Shown piece after piece: positions 8,977 to 17,580 of a stretch of DNA of 64,000 nt. Below the pieces are notes generated by a model. That model was given only the letters and a program-made list of their open reading frames with translations. It was not told the origin of the DNA and did no database searches. Position numbers and translations under genes: made by a program. Every line of letters starts with the position of its first letter. The first letter of the stretch is position 1. Source of the stretch: JAJVID01 sp050247435. Lineage in GTDB: Bacteria; Acidobacteriota; Blastocatellia; RBC074. The DNA lies in the NCBI GenBank assembly GCA_050247435.1, contig JBFWUF010000013.1, positions 62,001-126,000 of the forward strand. The letters run 5' to 3'.

Positions 8977-9840
8977 ATGGACTATAAGATGGCTATTCAA
9001 TATGGAGTCAACACCTGGGTCTGGACTTCGCCGCTGACAACCGCCAGCGCGCGGGAGCTGATCCTCAAAGTCAAAGCGATGGGCTTCGATCTCTTCGAAA
9101 TCCCACTCGAAGCCCCGTCATTGCTGGACGCCGCGACTGTCAGGCAAATGCTGGCCGACCATGGCCTGATGGCGAGCGTTTGCGGCGCTTTTGGGCCGGC
9201 GCGCGATTTGAGCAGCGACGACGCGGCGATAGTCAATAACGCGCTCGCTTACATCCGTCAGTGCCTGGTATTTTGCCGCGACGTGGGCGCGCGCGTCTTT
9301 GCCGGGCCTATGTATTCGGCGGTAGGGAAGGCCCGGCTGCTGCCGCCCGACGAACGCCGGGCCGAGTTCGACCGCTCGGTCGCCGGGTTGAAGCAGGCGG
9401 CGGCGATGGCGGCGGATTACGGCGTGACGCTCGGCATCGAGCCGCTCAATCGCTTTGAGACCGATATGATCAACACCGCCGCGCAGGCCGTGGCGATGTG
9501 CGACGCGATTGATCATCCGGCGGCACAGGTGATGCTGGATGGTTTTCACATGAACATCGAAGAAACCAATGTCGCCGAAGCCATCCAACTCGCAGGCGCG
9601 CGGCTGTGTCACGTGCAGGTCAGCGACAGCCATCGCGGCGCGCCCGGCGCGGGACTGATGCGATGGGAGCAATTCAAGGCCGGGCTGGACGCCATCAACT
9701 ACAGCGGCGCGGTCGTGATTGAATCCTTTACTCCCGGCGTGATAGAGATCGCGCGCGCGGCGGCCATCTGGCGCCCGCTGGCCGCGTCGCAGGACGAGCT
9801 GGCGCAGGACGGCTTGAAGTTTCTGCGAGGATTGTTGTAA
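8977..9840 (+). CDS. Sugar isomerase/epimerase-like TIM barrel (AP endonuclease 2 fold)
   Basis: A cytoplasmic TIM-barrel protein of 287 residues resembling D-tagatose/D-psicose 3-epimerases and hydroxypyruvate isomerases. Likely metal ligands are E155 (GIEPLNRFE), D188 (LDGFHMN), Q214 (HVQVSD) and E249 (VVIES). Gln rather than His as third ligand is more like hydroxypyruvate-isomerase relatives, although HRGAPG recalls ketose epimerases. Some members of this fold cleave 3-keto-glycosides. It starts a plus-strand run with the DUF1080, GDPD and esterase genes. An alternative start is Met5 at 8989. The exact substrate is unknown. Confidence 0.88.
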   Translation: MDYKMAIQYGVNTWVWTSPLTTASARELILKVKAMGFDLFEIPLEAPSLLDAATVRQMLADHGLMASVCGAFGPARDLSSDDAAIVNNALAYIRQCLVFCRDVGARVFAGPMYSAVGKARLLPPDERRAEFDRSVAGLKQAAAMAADYGVTLGIEPLNRFETDMINTAAQAVAMCDAIDHPAAQVMLDGFHMNIEETNVAEAIQLAGARLCHVQVSDSHRGAPGAGLMRWEQFKAGLDAINYSGAVVIESFTPGVIEIARAAAIWRPLAASQDELAQDGLKFLRGLL

Positions 9841-9853
9841 AGGAAGATGGCCT

Positions 9854-10492
9854 ATGAAGAAATATCTCTGGTTGATGTTGTTGGTTGTCGGCGTGTTCTC
9901 TTTGTTGGGTGTCGCACGCTCAAAACCCATCCGGCTCTTTGACGGCGAAACCTTCAAAGGTTGGGAAGGGAACCTTCAAGCCTTCAGGATCGAAGGCGGC
10001 GCGATTGTCGGCGGATCATTACAGACCAGGATGCCGCGTAACGAATTCCTCTGCACAACGAAGGAATACTCTGATTTCACGCTGCGGCTGAAGTTCAAGT
10101 TGTTGGGCGATCCGCAGGGCGCGAACGCGGGCATTCAGTTTCGCACCGAGAGAATTCCGAATCACCACGAAGTCATCGGCTATCAGGCCGACATCGGACA
10201 GCAATACTGGGGCGCGTTGTACGACGAATCGCGCCGCAAAAAAGTTCTGGCCGGCCCCACGCCCGAAGAAGTACGACAAATCATCAAACCGAACGACTGG
10301 AACGAATATGTCATCCGCGCTGAAGGCAAACGCATTCGTCTGGAATTGAATGGACGGCAAACGGTGGATTACACCGAACCGGACGAAACCATCAAACAGA
10401 CTGGCTGTATCTGCCTGCAAATTCACAGCGGCCCGCCGAGCGAAGCCTGGTACAAAGACCTCACGATAGAAACATCGCCAGCCAAAAAATGA
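9854..10492 (+). CDS. DUF1080 (3-keto-glycoside hydrolase-like) secreted protein
   Basis: A 212-residue protein with an N-terminal signal peptide (1-24) and one concanavalin-like DUF1080 domain (about 27-208). It starts with IRLFDGETFKGWEG, contains ANAGIQFRTERI and NDWNEYVIRAEGKRI, and ends GCICLQIHSG. Characterised DUF1080 members act on 3-keto-disaccharides or 3-keto-glycosides made by Gfo/Idh-type oxidoreductases. Two Tat-exported Gfo/Idh proteins lie 3-5 kb downstream, which fits that chemistry. GGAAGATGG precedes the ATG, and its TGA overlaps the next start codon. Confidence 0.9.
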   Translation: MKKYLWLMLLVVGVFSLLGVARSKPIRLFDGETFKGWEGNLQAFRIEGGAIVGGSLQTRMPRNEFLCTTKEYSDFTLRLKFKLLGDPQGANAGIQFRTERIPNHHEVIGYQADIGQQYWGALYDESRRKKVLAGPTPEEVRQIIKPNDWNEYVIRAEGKRIRLELNGRQTVDYTEPDETIKQTGCICLQIHSGPPSEAWYKDLTIETSPAKK

Positions 10493-11316
10493 AGAGATAC
10501 TGCTTCCTGCTCATCTTCCTGCTCGCCCTCATCGTGTCCGGCGCTGACCGCAAAGAATTCCAGTTCTTTGAGCCTGTCCAGCCGCCGCGCCCGATTCAGG
10601 TGATGGCGCATCGCGGCGCGTCGGGGCAAGCGCCCGAAAACACGCTTCCCGCCTTCGAGAAATCAATTCGACTCGGCGTGGACTTCGTTGAGTTCGACGT
10701 GCGAGCGACGAGCGACGGTCAGTTCTTCCTGCTCCACGATGCTGACTTGCGCCGCACGACCAATAACAACGGCCCGATCCGAAACTTTTCCTCTGCCGCC
10801 GTGAAGGCTTTGGATGCGGGTTCGTGGTTTGGCCGGGATTTTGTCGGGCTGAAGCTGCCCACGCTCGACGAATTTCTTTCGTTGGTGGCGGGCAAAGTTG
10901 ATCTTTATTTCGACGCCAAAGACATGCCACCAGCAAGCCTCGTGGCGGCGGTCGAAAAGCATCACGTGGCCGAGCGCACAGTCGTTTACCAGAGCGTCGC
11001 GTATTTGCAAAAGCTGCGCGCGCTGAATCCGCGTATTCGCGCCCTGCCGCCGCTTGATGATCCGGCGAATCTGGAAAAGATAGCCGCTGAACTGAAGCCT
11101 TATGCCGTTGACGCGCGCTGGGAAATCCTCTCCAAAGAATTCATTGACCGCTGTCACGCCAAAGGTATCCGCGTGTTTTCGGATTCCCTGGGCAAGCACG
11201 AGAAGATCGAAGATTTTGAGCAAGCGATCCGCTGGGGCATAGACTTGATTCAGACTGATCATCCGCTGCGCGTTCTGCGGGCGATTGAGTTGTCGGAGCG
11301 TTCACGGCAAAAATAG
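10489..11316 (+). CDS. Glycerophosphodiester phosphodiesterase family protein
   Basis: GDPDs cleave glycerophosphodiesters to glycerol 3-phosphate and an alcohol. This 275-residue protein has a signal peptide (1-19) and the full catalytic set: H41-R42 (AHRGASGQAPEN), E50, E68-x-D70 (DFVEFDV) and H83-D84 (LLHDADL). The C-terminal GIDLIQTDHP is typical. Export implies action on periplasmic or external phosphodiesters. The start overlaps the DUF1080 stop (ATGA), so the two are coupled. Confidence 0.93.
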   Translation: MKRYCFLLIFLLALIVSGADRKEFQFFEPVQPPRPIQVMAHRGASGQAPENTLPAFEKSIRLGVDFVEFDVRATSDGQFFLLHDADLRRTTNNNGPIRNFSSAAVKALDAGSWFGRDFVGLKLPTLDEFLSLVAGKVDLYFDAKDMPPASLVAAVEKHHVAERTVVYQSVAYLQKLRALNPRIRALPPLDDPANLEKIAAELKPYAVDARWEILSKEFIDRCHAKGIRVFSDSLGKHEKIEDFEQAIRWGIDLIQTDHPLRVLRAIELSERSRQK

Positions 11317-11336
11317 CCCTCAGCGAGGAGAGAAAC

Positions 11337-12251
11337 ATGTTCGCGCTCAGACATTCACTTTGGTTTGTTCCGCCGCTGGTTTTACTGCTGGCCGCTTCAG
11401 CAAACACGCAAGTCGCCACGACTCCCGCCATCGAGATTTTTCCTGACCTGGTTTACGGGCACAAAGACGGCCTCGCCTTGACGCTGGATGTCGTGAAGCC
11501 GAAAGCCAACGCCAACGGCGTGGCGATTGTTTACCTGGTCAGCTCGGGCTGGTTTTCGACGTATTCTCCGCCTGCCGAAGCCGTCGCGCGCAGCCCGGAT
11601 TTGCTGGAACCTGGCTTCACTGTCATCTACGTGCGGCACGGCAGCAGTCCCAAATATCAGATGCCAGACATCGTCTCCGACGTGCGGCGCGCCGTGCGCT
11701 TTGTTCGCCACAACGCACGGCGATGGGGCGTTGATCCGAATCGGCTCGGAGCTTACGGCGCAAGCGCAGGCGGCCACTTGGCGCTGATGCTCGGCACGGC
11801 TTCTGACAACGGAGACGCGGGCGCGAAGGAAGATTTTTTGAAAGAAAGCAATCGCGTCGCCGCCGTTGTCGCGTATTACCCGCCCGTGGATTTGCGCTTC
11901 AGCGCCAGCGACCTACTCGCCGGTTCAGCGCCCGACGCCAGCGGCAAATGCGAGCGTTATCCTGCCTTGAACTTCGACCGCGCGCAGGCGGCGGACTATT
12001 CACCCCTCCTGCGCGTTTCACCGGACGATCCGCCGACGCTGCTGATTCACGGCGACCGCGACGAACTGGTTGCGCTGAAAAACAGCCAGCTCATTTACGA
12101 CGCGTTTCAAAAGAACAAGGTCAAATCGCAATTGATGATTATCGCGGGCGCTGTTCACGGCTTTCGCGGCGAAGATGCCAAGCGCGCCAACGCCGCCAGA
12201 GTGGCGTGGTTCGAGCAAACCCTCCTTCATTCATCTCGTCAATTCGATTGA
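11337..12251 (+). CDS. Secreted alpha/beta hydrolase (BD-FAE/carboxylesterase-like)
   Basis: A 304-residue esterase-type hydrolase with a signal peptide (1-24). Ser143 lies in GASAGGH, the acid Asp in HGDRDELV and the His in GAVHGF. An oxyanion-type stretch occurs at about 98-104 (YVRHGSS). The fold resembles feruloyl or acetyl esterases and prolyl-oligopeptidase-like lipases. GAGGAG lies about 8 bases before the ATG. It is the last gene of the plus-strand sugar block and converges with the HPS-like gene 9 bases away. De-esterification of a sugar or plant-wall substrate is inferred. Confidence 0.9.
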   Translation: MFALRHSLWFVPPLVLLLAASANTQVATTPAIEIFPDLVYGHKDGLALTLDVVKPKANANGVAIVYLVSSGWFSTYSPPAEAVARSPDLLEPGFTVIYVRHGSSPKYQMPDIVSDVRRAVRFVRHNARRWGVDPNRLGAYGASAGGHLALMLGTASDNGDAGAKEDFLKESNRVAAVVAYYPPVDLRFSASDLLAGSAPDASGKCERYPALNFDRAQAADYSPLLRVSPDDPPTLLIHGDRDELVALKNSQLIYDAFQKNKVKSQLMIIAGAVHGFRGEDAKRANAARVAWFEQTLLHSSRQFD

Positions 12252-12260
12252 ATACGTCTT

Positions 12261-12944
12261 TCATCGGGGATGAATCCGGCGCACGATTTCACCGAGCACG
12301 GCTCTCAGGTCGTGGCTGGCAACGGTGAAGGCGTGCGAGTCAATGGCGAGCGGCGCGCCGATGACGACAAGCGGCGCGCCGTATTGCGGCGTGCTGATCG
12401 CTTCTTCGATGCTCAATCCGCCGACCGCCTGCACCGGGATGTTGACGGCTTCGACGACGGCTTTCAGGTCATCAAGCGGACTTAATCGCTTGCCTGTCGC
12501 GGCCAACACGCCGACGCGCTCGTCGAAGCCGGTGTGATGCACGATGTAATCCACGCCCAAATCTTCCAGCCAGCGGCTCGCCGTCACCTTGTCGTCGAAG
12601 GCCATGTTGTCGCCCATCACTTTGACGCCAAAATCGCGTCCGGCCTTGACCACGCACTTGATGGTTTCGGCGTGAGCGCGCGCCATCACAACGACGTGCG
12701 TCGCTCCGGCCTTCGCCATCATCTCAGCTTCCAGATAACCGCCGTCCATCGTTTTCAGGTCAGCCACAATCGGCGCGTCGGGAAATTCTTTGCGTAGCGC
12801 GCGCACCCCGTGCAAGCCTTCGGCCAGGATCAGCGGCGTGCCGGCTTCGAGCCAGTCCACGCCTGCTTCCATGGCGATGCGCGCCGTTTCAATGGCTTCG
12901 TGGATGTCGGTCAGGTCGAGTGAAATTTGAATGATTGATTTCAT
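12261..12944 (-). CDS. 3-hexulose-6-phosphate synthase / keto-gulonate-phosphate decarboxylase-like protein
   Basis: A cytoplasmic TIM-barrel lyase of the OMP-decarboxylase suprafamily, 227 residues from the chosen start. Signature features are ISLDLTD at the N-terminus, DLKTMDGGYLE in the metal/substrate loop, VHHTGFDE and AVGGLSIEEA at the phosphate site. The family includes formaldehyde-fixing hexulose-phosphate synthase and the L-gulonate-phosphate decarboxylase; no hexuloisomerase gene is nearby, so a decarboxylase or other aldolase role is equally likely. The ATG at 12944 is chosen because the extra 22 upstream codons overlap the preceding gene, whose stop ends 4 bases away. Confidence 0.87.
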   Translation of the reverse strand: MKSIIQISLDLTDIHEAIETARIAMEAGVDWLEAGTPLILAEGLHGVRALRKEFPDAPIVADLKTMDGGYLEAEMMAKAGATHVVVMARAHAETIKCVVKAGRDFGVKVMGDNMAFDDKVTASRWLEDLGVDYIVHHTGFDERVGVLAATGKRLSPLDDLKAVVEAVNIPVQAVGGLSIEEAISTPQYGAPLVVIGAPLAIDSHAFTVASHDLRAVLGEIVRRIHPR

Positions 12945-12948
12945 GAAG

Positions 12949-14262
12949 TTACACACTAAGCTTCCACGGCTTGCGATATTCGCGCGAGACGTATTTGTTC
13001 GCCGCCGCATCGTTCTCGACCTTTTCAGTTTCCTTGTTCCAGGCGATGCGTTTGCCTAAACGCAAGGCGATATTTCCCAGCAAAGCAGTGGTCGTAGAAC
13101 GTTGTCCGATCTCGATGTCGCAGATCGGTTGTTTGCGCGACTTCACGCAATCCAAAAAATTCCGCGCGTGCGCCGGGCCTTGCTGATTTGTGATTTTGAC
13201 TTGTTGCGCCTCCATGCGCGGTTGTGGCTTATCGTTGACGCGGCGCGTTTCGGGGATGACTTCAAACTGCTGGCGGTTGATGAACAGCGTGCCTTCCGTG
13301 CCGTGAAATAAAATTCCATAGCCAGCGCCGTTCATTCCATAGCCGTTGCAATCTCGGTTTTCGTAGGTGCAAATAAAACCGGGATATTCATACGTGACCA
13401 TCAACGTATCCGGCGTCTCGCGGTTGTCTTGCATCGCCAGCTTGCCGCCCATCGCCGACACCGCGAGCGGCGCGTCCGCCTTCATCACCATCTGAATAAT
13501 GTCCAGATGATGCACGCCCCAATCGGTCATCATTCCGCCCGCATAATCCCAGAACCAGCGGAAGCTCGACCAACGCCCCGGTATCACGCCAAAGCGATTC
13601 GCATTGAAAGGCCGCAGCGGCGCGGGGCCGAGCCACATATCCCAATCAAGGTCGGCGGGCGGATTGGAGTCCGGCGGATTGCCTATTCCATTCGGCGCGC
13701 CGTTGCCGATATTCCACGACTGCACGCGGGTGATTTTGCCGAGCGCGCCGCTTTGAATCAGCTTCGCGGCCTGTTGGTAATGATCGCCGGAGCGCTGTTG
13801 CGTGCCGACCTGCACAACGCGGTTGTATTTCCGCGCCGCCTGCGCCATCGCGCGCCCTTCGGCAATCGAAGTCGCAATCGGTTTTTCAACGTAGACATCC
13901 TTGCCTGCCTGACAGGCATAGATCATGTGCAACGCATGCCAGTGATCGGGCGAGGCGACAATCACCGCGTCAACATCTTTGCGGTCGAGCAGCTTGCGAA
14001 AGTCCTTGAAGCTTTCCGCGTCAGCCGCTTTGGTTTTTGCCTCGTTAAGATTGGCGCCGTAAACATCGGCCAGCGCAACGATCTGAACTTCGGGATGTCT
14101 CATGAAACTATCCATGACGCCGCGCGCTTGCCTGCCGCAGCCGATCACGCCGATGCGCACACGATCATTCGCGCCGAGTACGCGGGCGCTGGCCAGCGTT
14201 GCGCCGGTTCCGGCGACGATGCTTTGCTTGATGAAATTTCTGCGTTGATTGTTTTGTGTCAT
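12949..14262 (-). CDS. Tat-exported Gfo/Idh/MocA family oxidoreductase
   Basis: A 437-residue NAD(P)-dependent sugar oxidoreductase. The N-terminus has a twin-arginine signal (QRRNFIKQSIVAGTGATLAS). The Rossmann domain follows with GVIGCGRQARG, and the family motif EKPIA is present. The C-terminal domain contains WDMWLGPAPLRPF and GGMMTDWGVHHLDIIQM. Related exported proteins with tightly bound cofactor oxidise sugar hydroxyls, often at C3. The start at 14262 is backed by GGAG 11 bases upstream; an in-frame extension to 14316 enters a palindrome and is not favoured. The next gene in the operon starts 4 bases after the stop. Confidence 0.93.
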   Translation of the reverse strand: MTQNNQRRNFIKQSIVAGTGATLASARVLGANDRVRIGVIGCGRQARGVMDSFMRHPEVQIVALADVYGANLNEAKTKAADAESFKDFRKLLDRKDVDAVIVASPDHWHALHMIYACQAGKDVYVEKPIATSIAEGRAMAQAARKYNRVVQVGTQQRSGDHYQQAAKLIQSGALGKITRVQSWNIGNGAPNGIGNPPDSNPPADLDWDMWLGPAPLRPFNANRFGVIPGRWSSFRWFWDYAGGMMTDWGVHHLDIIQMVMKADAPLAVSAMGGKLAMQDNRETPDTLMVTYEYPGFICTYENRDCNGYGMNGAGYGILFHGTEGTLFINRQQFEVIPETRRVNDKPQPRMEAQQVKITNQQGPAHARNFLDCVKSRKQPICDIEIGQRSTTTALLGNIALRLGKRIAWNKETEKVENDAAANKYVSREYRKPWKLSV

Positions 14263-14281
14263 GTTTTCTCCGATATTTGAA

Positions 14282-14345
14282 TCAGTACCGCGACCGGTAG
14301 GGAGCACAGCCTTCAATCCGCGCTCCCTACCGGTCGCGGTACTGA
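14282..14345. repeat. Perfect 24-bp hyphenated palindrome
   Basis: The arms 14282-14305 and 14322-14345 are exact reverse complements (core CGCGACCGGTAGGGAGC) with a 16-base spacer. It lies between two minus-strand Gfo/Idh genes, 19 bases upstream of the second gene's ATG, and would form a strong stem in an intercistronic transcript. Confidence 0.85.
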
Positions 14346-14379
14346 CTTTTGGGAGGCTCTCTGATCTTGTTTCCAGTGG

Positions 14380-15540
14380 TTACACTTCGATGATCCGATT
14401 CTCCCGCATCGCCTGATTCGCCAGATGCGCCGTGCGCGCGGAGGCTACGCCAGCGCGGACGTGCGAGTTGGGCAACTTGCGGCTGCGGATGCAATCCAGC
14501 CAATTAGCCAGATTGGTCAGCGTCCCATCGCCCGTTTTCTTCACCGCGATTTCGGGCGGCGCTTCACGCGTCTCTTTGTCCAGCGTGCCTTCGCGGTAAT
14601 ACCTGAAGCCTTCGCGTGTGAGTTCCAACATGCCTTTCGTGCCGCGAAAGACGATGCCGCCGTCTTCCAGCGTGCCGACCATCGAGCCGTAATAAATCGC
14701 CGTGTAGTTCTGCGGGAATTCCATCGTGACTGAAACGGTGTCGGGCGTGTCGACGCCTTTGACTGCGTGCGTGACGCCGTTAGCGCGCACAGATTTCAGC
14801 GAAGGGCTGTCCAGGAACCATTGCACGACATCAATCCAATGCACCATCAGATCGGTCAATACGCCGCCGCCAAAATCCCAGAACAAACGCCAGCGGCGGA
14901 ATCGCGTCAATTCAAACGGCTGTTTCGGCGCAGGCCCGCGCCATTGCTCCCAATCGAGCTTGCTCTGGTCAATGGGCGAAAGCGCACTGGTGCGCACGTA
15001 ATCCTGATACCACCAGGTGCGCACAAATGTGATTTGACCGAGCCGCCCGGAATCAATTATCTGCTTGGCCAGGATGTAGTGATCCCAACTGCGCTGCTGC
15101 GTACCCGTCGCCACCACACGGCCTGAGCGCTCAACGCCCGCGATGAGTTTGTCGCCTTCGGTCAGATCGTGTGTGACCGGTTTTTCACAATAGACGTCTT
15201 TGCCAGCAGCCACCGCCGCCAGTGTCATCGTGGTGTGCCAATGGTCGGGAGTGGCAATGATAACGGCGTCAATGTCTTTCCGATCCAGCACGCGGCGATA
15301 ATCCTTGATCGTTTCGGCCTGACTGCCCATGATCTGCGCGGCTTCCAGAACACGCGGTTCGAAGACATCACACGCGGCGACAAACTCCACGTCCGGCAAT
15401 TTTTTCGCGAACCTGATCAGATCTTTGCCGCGTCCACCGGAGCCGATCAGGGCCGCGCGGACACGATTGTTAGCGCCCAGCACGCGTCCGGCGAAAAAGG
15501 GCGTGACTGCGGCAACTTTGAGAAAACCTCGACGCTGCAT
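14380..15540 (-). CDS. Tat-exported Gfo/Idh/MocA family oxidoreductase, second copy
   Basis: A 386-residue paralogue of the downstream Gfo/Idh protein. It begins MQRRGFLKVAAVTPFFAG, a Tat signal. The Rossmann motif ALIGSGGRGKD and EKPVT follow, with ATPDHWH before it. The C-terminal domain carries WEQWRGPAPKQPF and GGGVLTDLMVHWIDVVQ. AGGAGG lies 8 bases before the ATG at 15540; the longer frame would start with GTG at 15558. It diverges from the GntR-type regulator gene, which probably controls it. Oxidation of a glycoside outside the cytoplasm is inferred. Confidence 0.93.
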   Translation of the reverse strand: MQRRGFLKVAAVTPFFAGRVLGANNRVRAALIGSGGRGKDLIRFAKKLPDVEFVAACDVFEPRVLEAAQIMGSQAETIKDYRRVLDRKDIDAVIIATPDHWHTTMTLAAVAAGKDVYCEKPVTHDLTEGDKLIAGVERSGRVVATGTQQRSWDHYILAKQIIDSGRLGQITFVRTWWYQDYVRTSALSPIDQSKLDWEQWRGPAPKQPFELTRFRRWRLFWDFGGGVLTDLMVHWIDVVQWFLDSPSLKSVRANGVTHAVKGVDTPDTVSVTMEFPQNYTAIYYGSMVGTLEDGGIVFRGTKGMLELTREGFRYYREGTLDKETREAPPEIAVKKTGDGTLTNLANWLDCIRSRKLPNSHVRAGVASARTAHLANQAMRENRIIEV

Positions 15541-15625
15541 AGAATTAGCCTCCTGCACGTTTGGAAATCCAACAACTAATCGGTCTTTTGAATTCTTGCT
15601 TGACTAAAAGAAGTGCCCAATGATA

Positions 15626-15638
15626 AACAATCATCGTT
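15626..15638. promoter_or_regulatory. Possible GntR operator between divergent genes
   Basis: AACAAT-C-ATCGTT is an imperfect inverted repeat in the 148-base gap between the Gfo/Idh and GntR genes. The 11-mer CAATCATCGTT within it also occurs upstream of the Oar-like receptor at 5175-5185. This is a weak pattern-based call. Confidence 0.25.
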
Positions 15639-15688
15639 GATCTATCAATCAGAATCTTGGCAGAATTTTTAGAAACAGGTGGATTGAA

Positions 15689-16417
15689 ATGAACAAGCTG
15701 GGAGATAAAGAAGAAGATAAGCGTCCGCGCGCGATTTCGACCGTGCCTGAACATCTGGTGGGATCAGTGGAGCGCACCGCCGTCCTGCCCGAACGTCTGG
15801 CGGAGTTATTCCGCGACTTGATCCTGAACGGCGAATGGAAGCCCGGCTCCCAATTGGTCGAGACCGCCGTCGCCAGGCAATTCGGCGTCGCTCAACCGAC
15901 AGTGCGCGAAGCCTTGAAACAACTGGAAGCCGAAGGATTGATTCTGCGCCGCCCCTATCGCGGTTGCGTCATCACCAGTTTGACGCGCGAAGAGGTGGAT
16001 CAGATTTTTCGTTTGCGCATGGAATGGGAAGCGCTGGCGGCGGAATTGGCGGCGGAGAATCGCGCCAATTGGGAACCGGAACCGCTTTCCGATTTGGTCG
16101 AGAAACTGAAGCAGGCCGCCACCGCGCGCGATGTCAACGGGTTTTATAAATACGACCTGGAGTTCCACAAGGTGCTCTGGAGTTACACGGGCAATCCCTT
16201 TCTGGTAAAAGCGCTGTTGCAGATCACCGTGCCGCTATTTGCGTTCTGGACGCTGCGGGTCTTGCGCGACACGGAGGTGGACATCGCGCAGCAGGCCGAC
16301 ACCCACGAGAAAATCGCCCAGGCAGTCTTCTCCGGCGACAAGGCGTTGGCGCGCCGGATAACTTACGAATCAATGCAAGGCTTCTGGCAAGACGGCGCCC
16401 GCGTGGCGGCGGAATGA
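15689..16417 (+). CDS. GntR-family transcriptional regulator, FadR/FCD type
   Basis: A 242-residue cytoplasmic one-component regulator. Residues of about 30-100 form the winged helix, with FGVAQPTVREALKQLEAEGL as the helix-turn-helix and the RPYRGCVIT wing. Residues 105-235 are an all-helical FCD ligand domain with likely metal-binding positions in YDLEFHKVLW and ADTHEKIAQA. FCD regulators typically sense sugar acids or organic acids. It is divergent from the Gfo/Idh operon, which is the obvious target. The ATG at 15689 is the first in frame; AACAGGTGG lies about 11 bases upstream. Confidence 0.93.
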   Translation: MNKLGDKEEDKRPRAISTVPEHLVGSVERTAVLPERLAELFRDLILNGEWKPGSQLVETAVARQFGVAQPTVREALKQLEAEGLILRRPYRGCVITSLTREEVDQIFRLRMEWEALAAELAAENRANWEPEPLSDLVEKLKQAATARDVNGFYKYDLEFHKVLWSYTGNPFLVKALLQITVPLFAFWTLRVLRDTEVDIAQQADTHEKIAQAVFSGDKALARRITYESMQGFWQDGARVAAE

Positions 16418-16435
16418 CTTTTAGTGGGAGCATAC

Positions 16436-16546
16436 TCAACACAAAGAGTCTAAGGATCAAAGGGTCAAAGAATCTGAAAAATGTGGGACGGCTTCCTTAC
16501 ACAAACGACCTTTGAACCTTTGTCCCTTTGACCCTTTGCGATGAAA
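16436..16546. repeat. Dispersed palindromic repeat (AAAGG type), non-coding copy
   Basis: The left half has TCAACACAAAG followed by AAGGATCAAAGGGTCAAAG; the right half has CTTTGAACCTTTG and TCCCTTTGACCCTTTG, so the ends are imperfect reverse complements. The similarity extends outward to AGTGGGAG and GTTCCCAC. The interior AATCTGAA and ACAAAC are shared with the second copy at 47506-47613, which is inside a reading frame. This copy is intergenic, between the GntR and nitrilase genes. Confidence 0.75.
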
Positions 16547-16586
16547 AAACGTTCCCACCCAAGTTATGCTCAAAAAGGAGATCCCA

Positions 16587-17528
16587 ATGGCAGTCAAACT
16601 GAGCAGGCGAACTTTCGTTTCCAGCGCGGCGGCGGGAATTGCCGCGCCGCACATTCAAACCTCCGGCGCGACTCGCGGCAAACCCGCTGGCAAAGAATTG
16701 CGGGTCGGGGCGTGCCAGATTCTTACCTTTCCCGAACCAAAGAAAAGCGCCGAGAAGATTTGCCATTGGCTGGAAAACGCCGCACAGGAAAAGCTGGACG
16801 TGGTCGTTTTCCCCGAAGCCGCCGTCTGCGGCTACACCTGCGAAAAGGATTATTGGAAACAAGCCAATCCCGAAGATTTCATGGCGGCGGAAACTGTCGT
16901 GTTGGCGGCGGCGCGCAAACTCCAACTGGCGGTCGTGCTCGGCACGGCGCATTGGGAAGAAGGAAAAGTCTTCAACAGTTTGCTGGTCGCGGACAAAGGC
17001 GGCGAAGTGCGCGGACGTTATTCAAAAACGTTTTTAGCCGAAGCCTGGCCGACGACGGGACGAAACCGTTTGCCTGTCTGGACGGTGGCGGGCGTCAAGT
17101 CGTGCTTCATCATCTGCCACGACATTCGTTACCCGGAACTGGTGCGCTTGCCCGCGATTGGCGGCGCGCAGATTTGTTATTTCAGCAGCAATGAAAGCGG
17201 CCTGCTCGAAGAACACAAGTTCTCGGCGTACCGCGCCATGCCGATTTCGCGGGCGACGGAAAACGGTATCTATCTGGTGATGGCCAATGCGCCCGCCGAT
17301 GCCAAGAACATAGGCGGCGATTCGCAATCGCACGGCAACAGCAAGATTATCAACCCGGACGGCAACGTGCTGTGCGAAGCAGGTTATTTCAGCGAGACGC
17401 TGATGACCGCCACGATCAATATAGACAAGGCGACGCGCGCCATTGCGAGACGAACCGCCAGCGAAGAAACCATTCTCAAACGATGGATCAACGACGGCGC
17501 GCGGCTGGTCGAGCAGGAGAAACCGTAA
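16587..17528 (+). CDS. Tat-exported carbon-nitrogen hydrolase (nitrilase superfamily)
   Basis: A 313-residue amidase-type enzyme. The N-terminus (LSRRTFVSSAAAGIAAP) is a twin-arginine signal. The catalytic triad is Glu77 (VVFPEAAVCGY), Lys147 (RYSKTFL) and Cys177 (CHDIRYPE). The start at 16587 is preceded by AAGGAG at a 7-base spacing; an earlier in-frame ATG at 16566 lacks one. Most nitrilase-superfamily enzymes are cytoplasmic, so export is notable. A penicillin-acylase-type gene and a second nitrilase-superfamily gene follow on the same strand. The amide substrate is unknown. Confidence 0.92.
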   Translation: MAVKLSRRTFVSSAAAGIAAPHIQTSGATRGKPAGKELRVGACQILTFPEPKKSAEKICHWLENAAQEKLDVVVFPEAAVCGYTCEKDYWKQANPEDFMAAETVVLAAARKLQLAVVLGTAHWEEGKVFNSLLVADKGGEVRGRYSKTFLAEAWPTTGRNRLPVWTVAGVKSCFIICHDIRYPELVRLPAIGGAQICYFSSNESGLLEEHKFSAYRAMPISRATENGIYLVMANAPADAKNIGGDSQSHGNSKIINPDGNVLCEAGYFSETLMTATINIDKATRAIARRTASEETILKRWINDGARLVEQEKP

Positions 17529-17580
17529 TGGGCTTAGGACAAAACAAGCATGAGGAAATTTCTTTGCAGGAGCATCTACA

